NCBI GenBank assembly: GCA_030538425.1
Contig: JAUNTZ010000026.1
Location: 1-37,067 of the forward strand
Direction: 5' to 3'
DNA: 37,067 nucleotides
Source: Paracoccus sp. (in: a-proteobacteria)
GTDB lineage: Bacteria > Pseudomonadota > Alphaproteobacteria > Rhodobacterales > Rhodobacteraceae
Shown here: piece by piece, positions 1-7,765 of the stretch
How the letters are laid out: every line of letters begins with the position of its first letter
How positions within the stretch are numbered: the stretch's first letter is position 1
Made by a program: the position numbers and the translations under genes
Notes under the pieces: model-generated
Told to the model about the DNA's origin: nothing
Database searches by the model: none
Seen by the model: the letters and a program-made list of their open reading frames with translations, nothing else

Positions 1-271
1 GGGTCCGAGGGTGAGATCGTCCATCTGGGCGCGGGCGTGTTCGACCGTTACCTTGTCCAGTCGAGGCCAAGCAGTCGCAGCAGACTTTCGGCGAACCCGC
101 CTCGCGATGGTCTCTCGGAACAGTGGCGTTCTCATGGCGCGATGTGCCGGAGCGCCACCCCAGCTCATATCAGCGTCGAACCAGATCGTCAGCGAACCCC
201 GGCGCCTGAGCGCTTCGTTACAGGGTGGCCAGTTCTTGGTGCTGTAGCTTGGGGGGGGTAGGTTTGCTCAT
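1..271 (-). pseudogene. IS5-family transposase, N-terminal remnant (runs off the window)
   Basis: Read on the minus strand, an ATG at 271 begins MSKPTPP, and after a frame slip just beyond a run of eight C (251-258 on the plus strand) the text continues as NW..NEALRRRGSLTIWFD, the typical N-terminus of IS5-family (IS427/IS1031-like) transposases. Further on, in another frame, GFAESLLRLLGLDW (about positions 67-110) matches the next conserved block. Roughly 25 residues that normally lie between the blocks are missing. The reading frame is broken at least twice, so no functional transposase can be made. This is a relic that marks the left boundary of the AT-richer acyltransferase patch. The family call rests on remembered conserved motifs, not on a database search. 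Confidence 0.75.
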
Positions 272-323
272 GCATCCCAGCGACCACACTGGATTTGCGC
301 AACAAAACTTGTTCAGGGGGTAA

Positions 324-1310
324 CTATTTGAGATCAGTTGAAAAGCCCTCGGACAGAGTGGGCGGAAGGTCTATGCCCCTGATAGCATAAATCATCTGCC
401 TCGGCGATCGTAAAAGCCCTGCAGCCATAATAACCTCATCCGATAAATAGCTTGCATTTTCAATCACAACACCGCGAGCCCCAACATTATCTGAATAGTC
501 CAGAGCCCGACGTAGAAGAAAATTTGCCACGTTAGGGCAGCGCACGGCTAATGTCTCACAGATCAGTATTCTCTTCTTTTGGCTTGCCTGCATTAAATCT
601 AAAGCATAGCAACCAATTAAGCCAACGAGCTTTCCGCTGCTGGAGCGCGCAATTAATGAAAAATGTTCTGGCGCATTTAGAGTATGATAAGCCAATTCAT
701 TAGCGTTGGGCGCCCAAAGGAGCGATTTTTCACTTGATCTTGAAGACAGAAGATTAACAGCCTCATCGCAATCAGCAGCTGTTAGCTTGAGGGCCTCCAG
801 CTCAATTGAACTTTCTTCTTTAGCGAGTAACTTTTTTCTATTAACCACAAATTGGGAAAACCGCTGCTCGAATATCTGCATCCCGCGTCGCATCGCCAGT
901 CTCTTCGACGTTTTTGCGATATGTTTTTCGGTCTCATAATATGCAACGCTGACGGCGGATCGATCGCGCTCTATGGGCACTAAGCGCCCAAACTCTGCGG
1001 CGACACTCAATCGCTGATTAAAGGAAGCCTTTGGGTCGATTGCCAAGTGCCTAGAAACATAAGCGTCTCGCCTTTGGCCATTTAGATTTGCCGGTCGATA
1101 CAAATCAACCCTAAAGGCAATCAAATCTCCCATTTTATTTCGAACCCCGCGCAGAATATTTCGGTTCTCGTTGGGCCCGCCATAAAGCCAACGCAAATAG
1201 TCTTCTGTAAAATGCGGGTAGCTATTTTCTCCGTATGAGTCGGCCCATACTTTCTTAAGTAACGAAATTATTTCCGGTACGCTGTCGACCCCAAGATTGA
1301 CGATATCCAT
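324..1310 (-). CDS. GNAT-like acyltransferase-type protein, 328 aa
   Basis: The product is 328 aa. The start at 1310 is supported by AAGGAG ten bases upstream. The N-terminal half (residues 1-110) resembles the GNAT fold region often seen in N-acyltransferases of capsule, lipid or secondary-metabolite loci (FTEDYLRWLYGGPNENRN). The C-terminal half (about 165-320) looks like a second degenerate GNAT repeat, with a VGLIGCY beta strand. I see no clear R/Q-x-x-G-x-G/A acetyl-CoA loop, so donor and acceptor are unknown. An acyl carrier protein lies upstream on the same strand, separated by an IS5 remnant, so an acyl-ACP donor is an attractive inference. Base composition is much more AT-rich than the TCS and transporter genes, suggesting transfer. 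The GNAT call is moderate; the specific reaction is not assignable. Confidence 0.6.
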   Translation of the reverse strand: MDIVNLGVDSVPEIISLLKKVWADSYGENSYPHFTEDYLRWLYGGPNENRNILRGVRNKMGDLIAFRVDLYRPANLNGQRRDAYVSRHLAIDPKASFNQRLSVAAEFGRLVPIERDRSAVSVAYYETEKHIAKTSKRLAMRRGMQIFEQRFSQFVVNRKKLLAKEESSIELEALKLTAADCDEAVNLLSSRSSEKSLLWAPNANELAYHTLNAPEHFSLIARSSSGKLVGLIGCYALDLMQASQKKRILICETLAVRCPNVANFLLRRALDYSDNVGARGVVIENASYLSDEVIMAAGLLRSPRQMIYAIRGIDLPPTLSEGFSTDLK

Positions 1311-1462
1311 TCTATAGCAGCTCCTTTGGTCGGCGTTTTAGGATACCCTCGATCCCAAAGCATATATTTGGAAAAATGACGACTTAGGCTGGAAACATCT
1401 GAAGAACCTGCCTTCTGCAATACAATCTGGCAGATTTAGCACTGTGGTCAAGGGCCTTTACG

Positions 1463-1605
1463 ATGCCGAAACAACCTAGATTCCCGGGTCTACGCGCTCT
1501 GATGAAGAAGGAGACTCGGCCAGAGCAATTCCTGACAGAAATGGAGTATTTGTTCCTCTGGGCCGGCTCCTGACGGTGATCGCGCCACATTATCCCGAAG
1601 TCGGC
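1463..1605 (+). pseudogene. IS5-family transposase N-terminal fragment
   Basis: Starting at the ATG at 1463 the plus strand reads MPKQPRFPGLRALMKKETR, then EQFLTEMEYLFLWAGS and a stop. Shifting one frame at that point gives GRLLTVIAPHYPEVG. Together these reproduce the typical IS5-type N-terminus (EQFLxEMxxxxPWxxLLxLIxPHYPKxG). Nothing recognisable as transposase follows, so only about the first 50 residues remain and they are frameshifted. The fragment sits between the acyl carrier protein gene and the GNAT gene, opposite in direction to both, and may have separated a once contiguous pair. It differs from the IS5 subgroup of the remnant at the left edge. The remainder of 1311-1865 holds no gene I can support. 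Confidence 0.7.
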
Positions 1606-1865
1606 TTAGGCGCTCAGTCCCGGCCTCTTGTGGGTCGGATCGAGGATGAAGCGGATCGGTACACGGATCTCAATGACGGGAAAGGGCGCTGCCTCTACAA
1701 CATCTTCATCGAGCGGCTGCGCGGACAGCCGCCCGCGGTGGTCTACTTCAAACAGTTCGAAACTGTCCGAAAGATGGGGAGTAGATCACTACGGCCAGAC
1801 GCGGGACAAAAGCGCAAAGGTGGCCTCAGTGTCCTATCTGTTCAGCCGCTGTGCGTTGACCTCGC

Positions 1866-2108
1866 TCACGCCTTGGCGCGTTCGATAAAGCCGACCATGT
1901 TGTTGATCGTGTCGAAGTTTTCCAGCGTGATCTCGGATTGCGGGATCTCAACGCCGTGGGTTTCCTCGATATAGGCGATGACCGCCGTCATGGTGAAGCT
2001 GTCGATATAGCCCTCCGAGAACAGCGCGGTCTCGGCGTTGAACTCGGCCTCATCCATGCCGGTTTCCTCGGCGATAAAGCTGTGCAGTTGCTGCGCTATA
2101 TTGGTCAC
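1866..2108 (-). CDS. Acyl carrier protein, 80 aa
   Basis: This is a small acidic protein of 80 aa, the normal size of an acyl or peptidyl carrier protein. The phosphopantetheine site is SEGYIDSF, with Ser in a DSF rather than the usual DSL motif, around residue 37, followed by helix III (AVIAYIEETHGVEIP) and the ENFDTINNMV helix. The chosen start is the GTG at 2108, with CGGAG about nine bases upstream; the longer in-frame ATG at 2162 would add 18 residues that do not fit the family. It is a free-standing carrier, not next to fab genes, so it probably serves a dedicated acyl or aminoacyl transfer. The nearest candidate partner is the downstream GNAT-like gene on the same strand. Confidence 0.88.
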   Translation of the reverse strand: MTNIAQQLHSFIAEETGMDEAEFNAETALFSEGYIDSFTMTAVIAYIEETHGVEIPQSEITLENFDTINNMVGFIERAKA

Positions 2109-2207
2109 GGCGAACACTCCGAAATGTTTAACTGTGGTACCGATAGCCTGCCCCATGGGCAAGTTAAAGCAAAATGTGACGCGGCCCGGGCAGGGCCGCG
2201 CGCGGGC

Positions 2208-3242
2208 TTAGCCCTCGACCGCGTTGCGCCGGTTCCAGCGCAGCGAGGCCAGGAAGGAAATGCCGATCAGCGTTGCGCCGCCCAGACCCGTGATGACCTC
2301 GGGGATATGCACAAGCGGCTGGATGAACATGATCAGCGACAGCGCGATGATCGCATAGAACGCGCCATGTTCCAGATAGCGATATTGCGCCAGCGTGCCC
2401 TTTTCCACCAGCATGATGGTCATGGACCGCACATACATCGCGCCGATGCCCAGACCGATGGCGATGATGAACAGGTTATGGGTCAGCGCGAAGGCCCCGA
2501 TCACGCCGTCAAAGCTGAAGGACGCATCCAGAACCTCAAGGTAAAGGAACGCGCCCAGCCCGCCCTTTGCCGCGCCCGACAGCGCCTGTTGTGAGCTGTC
2601 CAGCAACCCGCCCAGCACCTGCACCAGCAGAAAGGTCAAGAGGCCCCAGATCGCGGACCGGAAGAACACCTGACTGTCGGCAGGCTCCAGAAAGCGCGAG
2701 AAGATCAGCAGGGTGACCAGCGCAATCGCGACCTCGATACCGCGCACGGTGGAATATTTCTGCATGGTTTCCTCAACCACGCGGACCCAGTGGACGTCCT
2801 TTTCATGGTCAAAGAAGAAGGACAGCCCGACCATCATCAGGAAGGTGCCGCCAAAGGCCGCGATGGGCAGATGCGCGTCATGCATGATCCGCGAATATTC
2901 GTCAGGCTGGCTCGCCGCCAGCACAAGCGCGTCCCAGGGCCCGATATTGGCCGCGACAACGACGATCAGCAGCGGGAAGATGATCCGCATCCCGAACACG
3001 GCAATCAGGATCCCCCAGGTCAGAAAGCGGCGCTGCCAGACCGGAGTCATGTCCTTCAGCTTGTTGGCGTTGACGATGGCATTGTCGAATGACAGCGAGA
3101 TCTCCAGCACGGCCAGCACCGCGCAGATAAAGAAAATCGACAGCATGCCGCCGATAGTGCCGGTCATCTGCCAGCCCAGAAACGCGCCCAGCGCGAGGCC
3201 AAGGGCGGTCACGATGAACGCCCATTTGAAATAATGCATCAT
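2208..3242 (-). CDS. TerC/DUF475-family integral membrane protein
   Basis: The protein is about 344 aa from the ATG at 3242 (MMHYFKWAF). An ATG at 3272 and one at 3314 are in frame, but none of the three has a good ribosome site, so the start is uncertain. It has some nine hydrophobic segments. Two acidic membrane motifs are typical of the TerC/DUF475 superfamily: EISLSFDNAIVNANKL near residue 47 and EVLDASFSFDGVIGAFAL near 220. TerC relatives move or protect against metal ions (Mn, tellurite resistance), but DUF475 members are not well characterised. It has no operon partner; the ACP gene lies downstream on the same strand with a 100-base gap. A perfect palindrome about 75-95 bases upstream of the chosen start may be an operator. 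Confidence 0.85.
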   Translation of the reverse strand: MMHYFKWAFIVTALGLALGAFLGWQMTGTIGGMLSIFFICAVLAVLEISLSFDNAIVNANKLKDMTPVWQRRFLTWGILIAVFGMRIIFPLLIVVVAANIGPWDALVLAASQPDEYSRIMHDAHLPIAAFGGTFLMMVGLSFFFDHEKDVHWVRVVEETMQKYSTVRGIEVAIALVTLLIFSRFLEPADSQVFFRSAIWGLLTFLLVQVLGGLLDSSQQALSGAAKGGLGAFLYLEVLDASFSFDGVIGAFALTHNLFIIAIGLGIGAMYVRSMTIMLVEKGTLAQYRYLEHGAFYAIIALSLIMFIQPLVHIPEVITGLGGATLIGISFLASLRWNRRNAVEG

Positions 3243-3315
3243 CGTCGATGATGAGACGGGTCCGGTTTGCATGTGAAAACGCTTTTCGCGGCGCGTTGGG
3301 AAAAGTGCCGACATC

Positions 3316-3337
3316 GCAGATGTGCCGCCACATCTGC
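3316..3337. promoter_or_regulatory. Perfect 9-bp inverted repeat upstream of the TerC-like gene
   Basis: GCAGATGTG and CACATCTGC are separated by CCGC. The palindrome lies 74-95 bases before the likely start of the TerC/DUF475 gene and just inside the longest possible reading frame. It could be a dimer-binding operator or a 5' leader hairpin. I do not see the conserved loops of the yybP-ykoY Mn riboswitch that precedes some terC-type genes. Confidence 0.4.
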
Positions 3338-3475
3338 CAGAGGGGCCCGGTCACTGGCATATCCGCGCTTGAGCGGATGGCGCGCATATTGTGCAGCCGC
3401 GCGGCGTTTTCAAGCCTGACCTGCGCGATGAATTGCATTTTTTTCGCGCTGTTGCCCGGAGGCTTGGACGGCAGG

Positions 3476-4546
3476 CTAGGGTCGCCTTCGTCTTGCGACC
3501 AGACGCGCCATCAGGGGCGCTCCGGTTATGACCACGACGATGCGGGTCAGGTGGTGCAAAATCACGAAGCCCAGATCGGCGCCGACCGCGATTGCCATGA
3601 CGGTGAGTTCGGCCTGACCGCCGGGCAGAAAGGCCAGAAACCCTTCCAGCGGGGTGGCAAGGCCGGTCAGAGTCACGAACTCGGTGAAGGCGGTGGCCAG
3701 CACGGCCAGCACCAGCACAAAGGCAAGGCCCGACAGAACGAACTGGCGCAGCTCGCGCAGGGTGACGCCCACATAGTTCACGCCGATGCCAATGCCGATG
3801 AACAGCTGCGCGGCCATGATCGCCTCGGCCGGCGGGCGCGAGGTGATGATGCCCGCCAGCGACAGAACCGCCGTGACAATCATCGGGCCAAGGATAGAAG
3901 CACCGAACAGCCCGATCCGCTCACCCCCTTTCCAGCCGACAATCGCAGCGACAACCATCAGGCCCAGCTGGGTCAGGCTCATCTCGGCCATCGGCTTGCC
4001 AATCGCCCCCGATAGCGGCGCATCATACAGCCAGACCAGCACCATCGGCGCAATCGTCACCAGCACCGCGACCCGCGTCGCATGGATCAGCGACAGCGCG
4101 CGGACATCGGCCCCGGCCTCCTGCCCAAAGATGATCATGTCTTGCAGCCCGCCCGGCATGGCCGCGTAATAGGATGTCACCGGATCAAAGCCCAGACGGC
4201 GGAAGAACGGCACGCCGACCAGCCCGATCAGCAGCACATAAAGCGGGATGAGCGCGACGCTCAGCGCCATTTGCGGGATCTGGCTGATGACCTCGGGCGT
4301 GATCGAGGCGCCGACCGCCACGCCAAGGATCGTCCGCGCCGCGACCGAGATCTGGCCCAACCCGCGCAGCCGCACACCGGCAAGCGCGGCGATCAGGCAA
4401 AAGCTCATCGGGCCGAACAGGAAGGGCAGCGGCAGACCCAGAGCCGTGAACACCATGGCGCCCGCGATGCCCAGCGCCAGATTGGCAAGGCTGCGGGCCA
4501 TCAGCTTGCGGCGATTTGCGGCGGGTTGGGGTGCGACATCTGGCAT
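3476..4546 (-). CDS. AbrB-type membrane transporter (Gneg_AbrB_dup family)
   Basis: The protein is 356 aa starting at the ATG at 4546, preceded by AAGAGGAT; the longer open frame would run into the divergent gntR promoter. It is almost wholly hydrophobic, with about ten membrane segments in two repeated halves. The halves carry the family's recurring PxPFLFGPM (residues 36-44) and ASILGPMIVTAVL (about 210) elements, and YYAAMPGGLQDMI (about 118) and FLPGGQAELTVMA (about 315) motifs. Despite the family's old name (AbrB, ammonia monooxygenase regulator), this is an integral membrane protein, probably a transporter. It is transcribed divergently from gntR-tcuAB across a shared operator, so import of the same substrate, or export of a product, is inferred. 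The substrate is not known from sequence. Confidence 0.85.
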   Translation of the reverse strand: MPDVAPQPAANRRKLMARSLANLALGIAGAMVFTALGLPLPFLFGPMSFCLIAALAGVRLRGLGQISVAARTILGVAVGASITPEVISQIPQMALSVALIPLYVLLIGLVGVPFFRRLGFDPVTSYYAAMPGGLQDMIIFGQEAGADVRALSLIHATRVAVLVTIAPMVLVWLYDAPLSGAIGKPMAEMSLTQLGLMVVAAIVGWKGGERIGLFGASILGPMIVTAVLSLAGIITSRPPAEAIMAAQLFIGIGIGVNYVGVTLRELRQFVLSGLAFVLVLAVLATAFTEFVTLTGLATPLEGFLAFLPGGQAELTVMAIAVGADLGFVILHHLTRIVVVITGAPLMARLVARRRRP

Positions 4547-4569
4547 CGGTTGATCCTCTTGACGGGTTT

Positions 4570-4597
4570 TGCATACACTTGTATCCAGCCGTATGCA
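4570..4597. promoter_or_regulatory. Nested palindromic operator between abrB and gntR
   Basis: TGCATAC (4570-4576) and GTATGCA (4591-4597) form a perfect 7-bp inverted repeat. Inside it, ATACA-CT-TGTAT (4573-4584) is a second perfect palindrome in the size range bound by GntR/FCD dimers. The block sits 19 bases before the gntR start and 24 bases before the abrB start, exactly where one repressor could control both directions. Assignment to the neighbouring GntR protein is inference. Confidence 0.6.
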
Positions 4598-4615
4598 ATC
4601 CAGAACAGGCCGGTT

Positions 4616-5293
4616 ATGAACGACAATCACGACGCTTTGGGCGAGGAACCGCAGGGCCAGTCAGCCTATCGCCGCCTGCTGGCTGAGATCCGCGCGGGCG
4701 AGCTTGGGCCGGGGATGCGGCTGCGCGAAACCGAACTGGCGGAACGATTCGGCATCTCACGCACCCCCGTGCGTGAAGCGATCCGCCAGCTTGAGGCCGA
4801 CGGGCTTGTGATCCATCAGGCGCGGCAGGGGGCCACGATCCGCAGCCTGGACCATGCCGAGGTGATCGAGCTTTATGAGATGCGCGCGGTTCTGGAAGGC
4901 ACGGCGGCGCGGCTGGCCGCGCGCATGGCGCTTCCGGTTGAGATCTCGGCTCTGGCTGACCTCAACGCGGCGCTTGTCGCGGCGGGGCCGGGGCCGCTTG
5001 CGCAGGATCTCAACCGCCAGTTTCACGCCGCGCTGATGGATGCCGCGCGCAACCGCTTTCTGGTCAAGACCAACAGCGCGTTGAAGAAAACGCTGCTGAT
5101 CCTTGGCCCGACAACGCTGGCCGACCCGTCCCGCGCGGGCGATGCGGCGCAGGAACATGCCGCCATCATCGCCGCGCTGCAATCGCGCGACGGCGACGCC
5201 GCCGAGGCCGCGATGCGCCGCCATATCGAGGCCGCGCTGAACTTTCGCCTGCGCGCGATCCGGGCCAGCGCGCCTGCCGAGGATGACGAATGA
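4616..5293 (+). CDS. GntR-family transcriptional regulator with FCD domain
   Basis: The protein is 225 aa from the ATG at 4616. The N-terminal winged helix-turn-helix (residues 14-75) contains the family signature LRETELAERFGISRTPVREA and LEADGLV. The C-terminal helical FCD domain (about 85-215) holds the expected acidic and His residues (E in YEMRAVLEG; NRQFHAALM; QEHAAII; MRRHIEAA), which usually bind a metal and a carboxylate ligand. It is the first gene of an operon and overlaps tcuA by the ATGA at 5290-5293. It probably represses this operon and divergent abrB until a tricarboxylate binds. This differs from the enterobacterial tcu operon, where a LysR protein (TcuR) is the regulator. The ribosome site is weak (ACAGG). 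Confidence 0.93.
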   Translation: MNDNHDALGEEPQGQSAYRRLLAEIRAGELGPGMRLRETELAERFGISRTPVREAIRQLEADGLVIHQARQGATIRSLDHAEVIELYEMRAVLEGTAARLAARMALPVEISALADLNAALVAAGPGPLAQDLNRQFHAALMDAARNRFLVKTNSALKKTLLILGPTTLADPSRAGDAAQEHAAIIAALQSRDGDAAEAAMRRHIEAALNFRLRAIRASAPAEDDE

Positions 5294-6669
5294 CCGAAAC
5301 CTATGACATCGCGGTGGTCGGCGGCGGCAATGCCGCGCTTTGCGCTGCGATCACGGCGGCGCGGGCAGGCGCGCGGGTCATCATTCTGGAAGGCGCGCCC
5401 GAACCCTATCGCGGCGGTAATTCGCGCCACACCCGCAACTTTCGCTGTATGCACCGGGGGCCAGCGTTTCCCCTGACCGGCAGCTATGACGAGGACGAGT
5501 ATTTCCACGATCTGATGCTGGTGACAAAGGGCAAGACCAACGAACATCTGGCCCGCATGGCGATCCGCACATCCGAAGAATGTCTGCCGTGGATGCAGGA
5601 AAACGGCGTGCGCTTTCAGCCCTCGCTGTCGGGCACGCTGTCGCTGTCGCGCACCAATGCGTTCTTTCTGGGGGGCGGCAAGGCGCTGGTGAACACGTAT
5701 TATAATACCGCCGAAGATCTGGGCGTTTCGGTGATCTACGAAGCGCAGGTGCGCCACGTCCATCGCAACGGGCAGGAAATCACGCATCTTGACGTCGAGG
5801 TGAAAGGCCAGCCGCAAACCATCCACGCCCGCGCCTATGTGCTGGCTTCGGGAGGGTTTCAGGCCGATATCGACTGGCTGGCACGGGCCTGGGGGCCTGC
5901 TGCGCGGAACTTTCTGATCCGCGGCACGCCCTATAACCGCGGCGTGGTGCTGCGCGATCTGCTGGATCAGGGCGCCGACAGCGTGGGCGATCCGACGCAA
6001 TGTCACGCGGTCGCTATTGATGGGCGGGCGCCGAAATATGATGGCGGGATCGTCACGCGGCTGGATTGTGTGCCGTTCTCGGTGGTGGTCAACCGCAACG
6101 GTCAGCGCTTCTATGACGAGGGCGAGGATGTCTGGCCCAAGCGTTACGCAATCTGGGGCCGCCTTGTCGCCGCCCAGCCCGATCAGGTCGGCTATGCGCT
6201 GATCGACGCGAAATCCATCGACCTGTTCATGCCCTCGGTCTTTCCGCCGATCAAGGCGGAGACGATCCCTGAACTGGCGGCGAAAATGGGCCTTGATCCG
6301 GCCTCGGTGACCGCCGCGGTCGAGGCGTTCAACGCCGCCTGCCGTCCGGGCCAGTTCCATCCGACCGAGCTTGACGGGCTGGCCACCACCGGGATCACCC
6401 CGCCCAAAACCAACTGGGCGCGACCGTTGGATACGCCGCCTTTCTATGGCTACCAGCTGCGCCCCGGCGTGACCTTCACCTATCTGGGGCTGAAGGTTTC
6501 CGAGACCGCGCAGGTGCAAAGCGCCGAAGGCCCGATCCGCAACCTATGGGCGGCGGGTGAGATCATGGCCGGCTCGATTCTGGGTCAGGGCTATCTGGCC
6601 GGTTTCGGCATGACCATCGGGACCGTTTTCGGTCGCATCGCAGGACAAGAGGCCGCCGCATATGTCTGA
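5290..6669 (+). CDS. tcuA: FAD-dependent tricarballylate dehydrogenase TcuA
   Basis: The protein is 459 aa, a usual length for the family. It is a flavoprotein of the succinate dehydrogenase/fumarate reductase type. GGGNAALCAAITAARAG (residues 11-27) and E34 form the FAD-binding fold. The RGGNSRHTRNFRC motif after residue 40 is characteristic of TcuA, and GEIMAGSILGQGYLAGFGM near the C-terminus is the second FAD contact. In the characterised Salmonella system TcuA oxidises tricarballylate to cis-aconitate and TcuB reoxidises the flavin. The gene begins inside the gntR stop codon, with GAGGA as ribosome site, and its 3' end overlaps tcuB by eight bases, so translation is coupled. Substrate specificity (tricarballylate versus a related tricarboxylate) is inferred from the family and from the adjoining tricarboxylate transporter. 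Confidence 0.93.
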   Translation: MTETYDIAVVGGGNAALCAAITAARAGARVIILEGAPEPYRGGNSRHTRNFRCMHRGPAFPLTGSYDEDEYFHDLMLVTKGKTNEHLARMAIRTSEECLPWMQENGVRFQPSLSGTLSLSRTNAFFLGGGKALVNTYYNTAEDLGVSVIYEAQVRHVHRNGQEITHLDVEVKGQPQTIHARAYVLASGGFQADIDWLARAWGPAARNFLIRGTPYNRGVVLRDLLDQGADSVGDPTQCHAVAIDGRAPKYDGGIVTRLDCVPFSVVVNRNGQRFYDEGEDVWPKRYAIWGRLVAAQPDQVGYALIDAKSIDLFMPSVFPPIKAETIPELAAKMGLDPASVTAAVEAFNAACRPGQFHPTELDGLATTGITPPKTNWARPLDTPPFYGYQLRPGVTFTYLGLKVSETAQVQSAEGPIRNLWAAGEIMAGSILGQGYLAGFGMTIGTVFGRIAGQEAAAYV

Positions 6670-7717
6670 CACCATCTCCGAAGCCCGCCGCCAGATCGAG
6701 ATCTGCAATGCCTGCCGCTATTGTGAGGGGTTCTGTTCGGTCTTTCCGGCGATGACCCGCAACAAGGCGTTTCTGGATGGCGACCTCACCCATCTGGCGA
6801 ATCTGTGCCACAATTGCCGGGGCTGTTACCACGCCTGCCAATATACCGCGCCGCATGAATTCGCGCTGAACATCCCCGCGGTGCTGGCGGAGGTCCGCAC
6901 CGACAGCTGGGAACGACTGGCCCGCCCGCAAGGCATCGCGCGGCTCTTTCAGCGCCACGGGGTCGCCATGGCGGGACTGTTGGTGGTGGCGCTTGCGCTG
7001 TTCTTCTGGCTGCTGGCCGCGTTCCGGCCTGCCGAGGGCGCCGGGTTTTACGCATATATGGCGCATAACCTGATGATTGCGCTGTTTATTCCGGCCTTCC
7101 TGGGGCCTCTGGCGCTGATCTTTCTGGCGCTGCGCGATTACTGGCGCGAAACCGGCGGCGGGCGCATCCGTCTGGCCGATATCGCCCGCGCCGGTGACAT
7201 GGCCGCGCGGATGAAGAACCTCAAAGGCGGCGGTGACGGCTGCAATTTTGAGGATGGCGACCGTTTCTCGCATAAGCGTCGGGTGTTTCACCAGTTGATG
7301 ATGTGGGGCTTTCTGGCCTGCTTTGCCGCGACAAGCGCAGGCACGGTCATGCATTATATCCTTGGCTGGCCCGCGCCTTATCCGATCTGGTCGCTGCCCA
7401 AACTGCTGGGGATTCCGGGCGGCATTGCAATGGTTGCGGGTGCGGCAGGTCTCGCCAGCCTGAAACTGCGGGCGGAACGCGCGCTTGGCGACGCCCGCGT
7501 CTGGGGCGGTGAGATGGCCTTCATCCTGCTGCTGGGTGCGGTCGCGCTGACCGGGCTCATGCTTTATGCGGCGACCGGGACCACGGCGGTTGGCCCGCTG
7601 CTGGCGGTGCATCTGGCCACGGTGATGACGCTGTTCCTGCTGATGCCGTTTTCAAAGATGGTCCACGGCTTTTTCCGCTTTACCGCGCTGATTGCCGAGG
7701 CGGGCAAGTCGCGCTGA
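6662..7717 (+). CDS. tcuB: TcuB, 4Fe-4S membrane electron-transfer protein
   Basis: The protein is 351 aa. The N-terminus carries two four-cysteine ferredoxin motifs (C15, C18, C21, C25 and C49, C52, C55, C59). Five or six hydrophobic segments follow (about 96-120, 130-155, 212-235, 240-262, 277-300, 305-325), the expected layout of TcuB. The known role is to take electrons from the reduced FAD of TcuA and pass them to the quinone pool. The last gene of the gntR-tcuA-tcuB operon, it ends just before a strong bidirectional terminator. Confidence 0.93.
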   Translation: MSDTISEARRQIEICNACRYCEGFCSVFPAMTRNKAFLDGDLTHLANLCHNCRGCYHACQYTAPHEFALNIPAVLAEVRTDSWERLARPQGIARLFQRHGVAMAGLLVVALALFFWLLAAFRPAEGAGFYAYMAHNLMIALFIPAFLGPLALIFLALRDYWRETGGGRIRLADIARAGDMAARMKNLKGGGDGCNFEDGDRFSHKRRVFHQLMMWGFLACFAATSAGTVMHYILGWPAPYPIWSLPKLLGIPGGIAMVAGAAGLASLKLRAERALGDARVWGGEMAFILLLGAVALTGLMLYAATGTTAVGPLLAVHLATVMTLFLLMPFSKMVHGFFRFTALIAEAGKSR

Positions 7718-7727
7718 GCGGATGAAG

Positions 7728-7752
7728 AAAACCCCCGGCCTGCGGGGGTTTT
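7728..7752. terminator. Bidirectional intrinsic terminator between tcuB and the prpF-like gene
   Basis: AAAACCCCCG and CGGGGGTTTT form a perfect 10-bp stem around GCCTG. With A and T tracts on both sides it can stop transcription from either direction, as expected between the convergent tcuB (ends 7717) and prpF-like gene (ends 7766). Confidence 0.92.
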
Positions 7753-7765
7753 CCTCTGGCTGGGG

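Noticed and set aside
1576-1974. A 132-codon plus-strand frame between the GNAT and ACP genes
   Set aside because: Its first residues are the IS5 fragment and its end is antisense to the ACP gene; the middle has no recognisable similarity.
3243-3475. Possible yybP-ykoY Mn riboswitch before the TerC-like gene
   Set aside because: The gene family suggests it, but I cannot find the conserved loop sequences; only a simple palindrome is present.
5023-6519. A 498-codon minus-strand open frame opposite gntR and tcuA
   Set aside because: It is antisense to two well-supported genes; such frames arise from strong third-position GC bias, and the text is low-complexity Arg/His/Gly rich.
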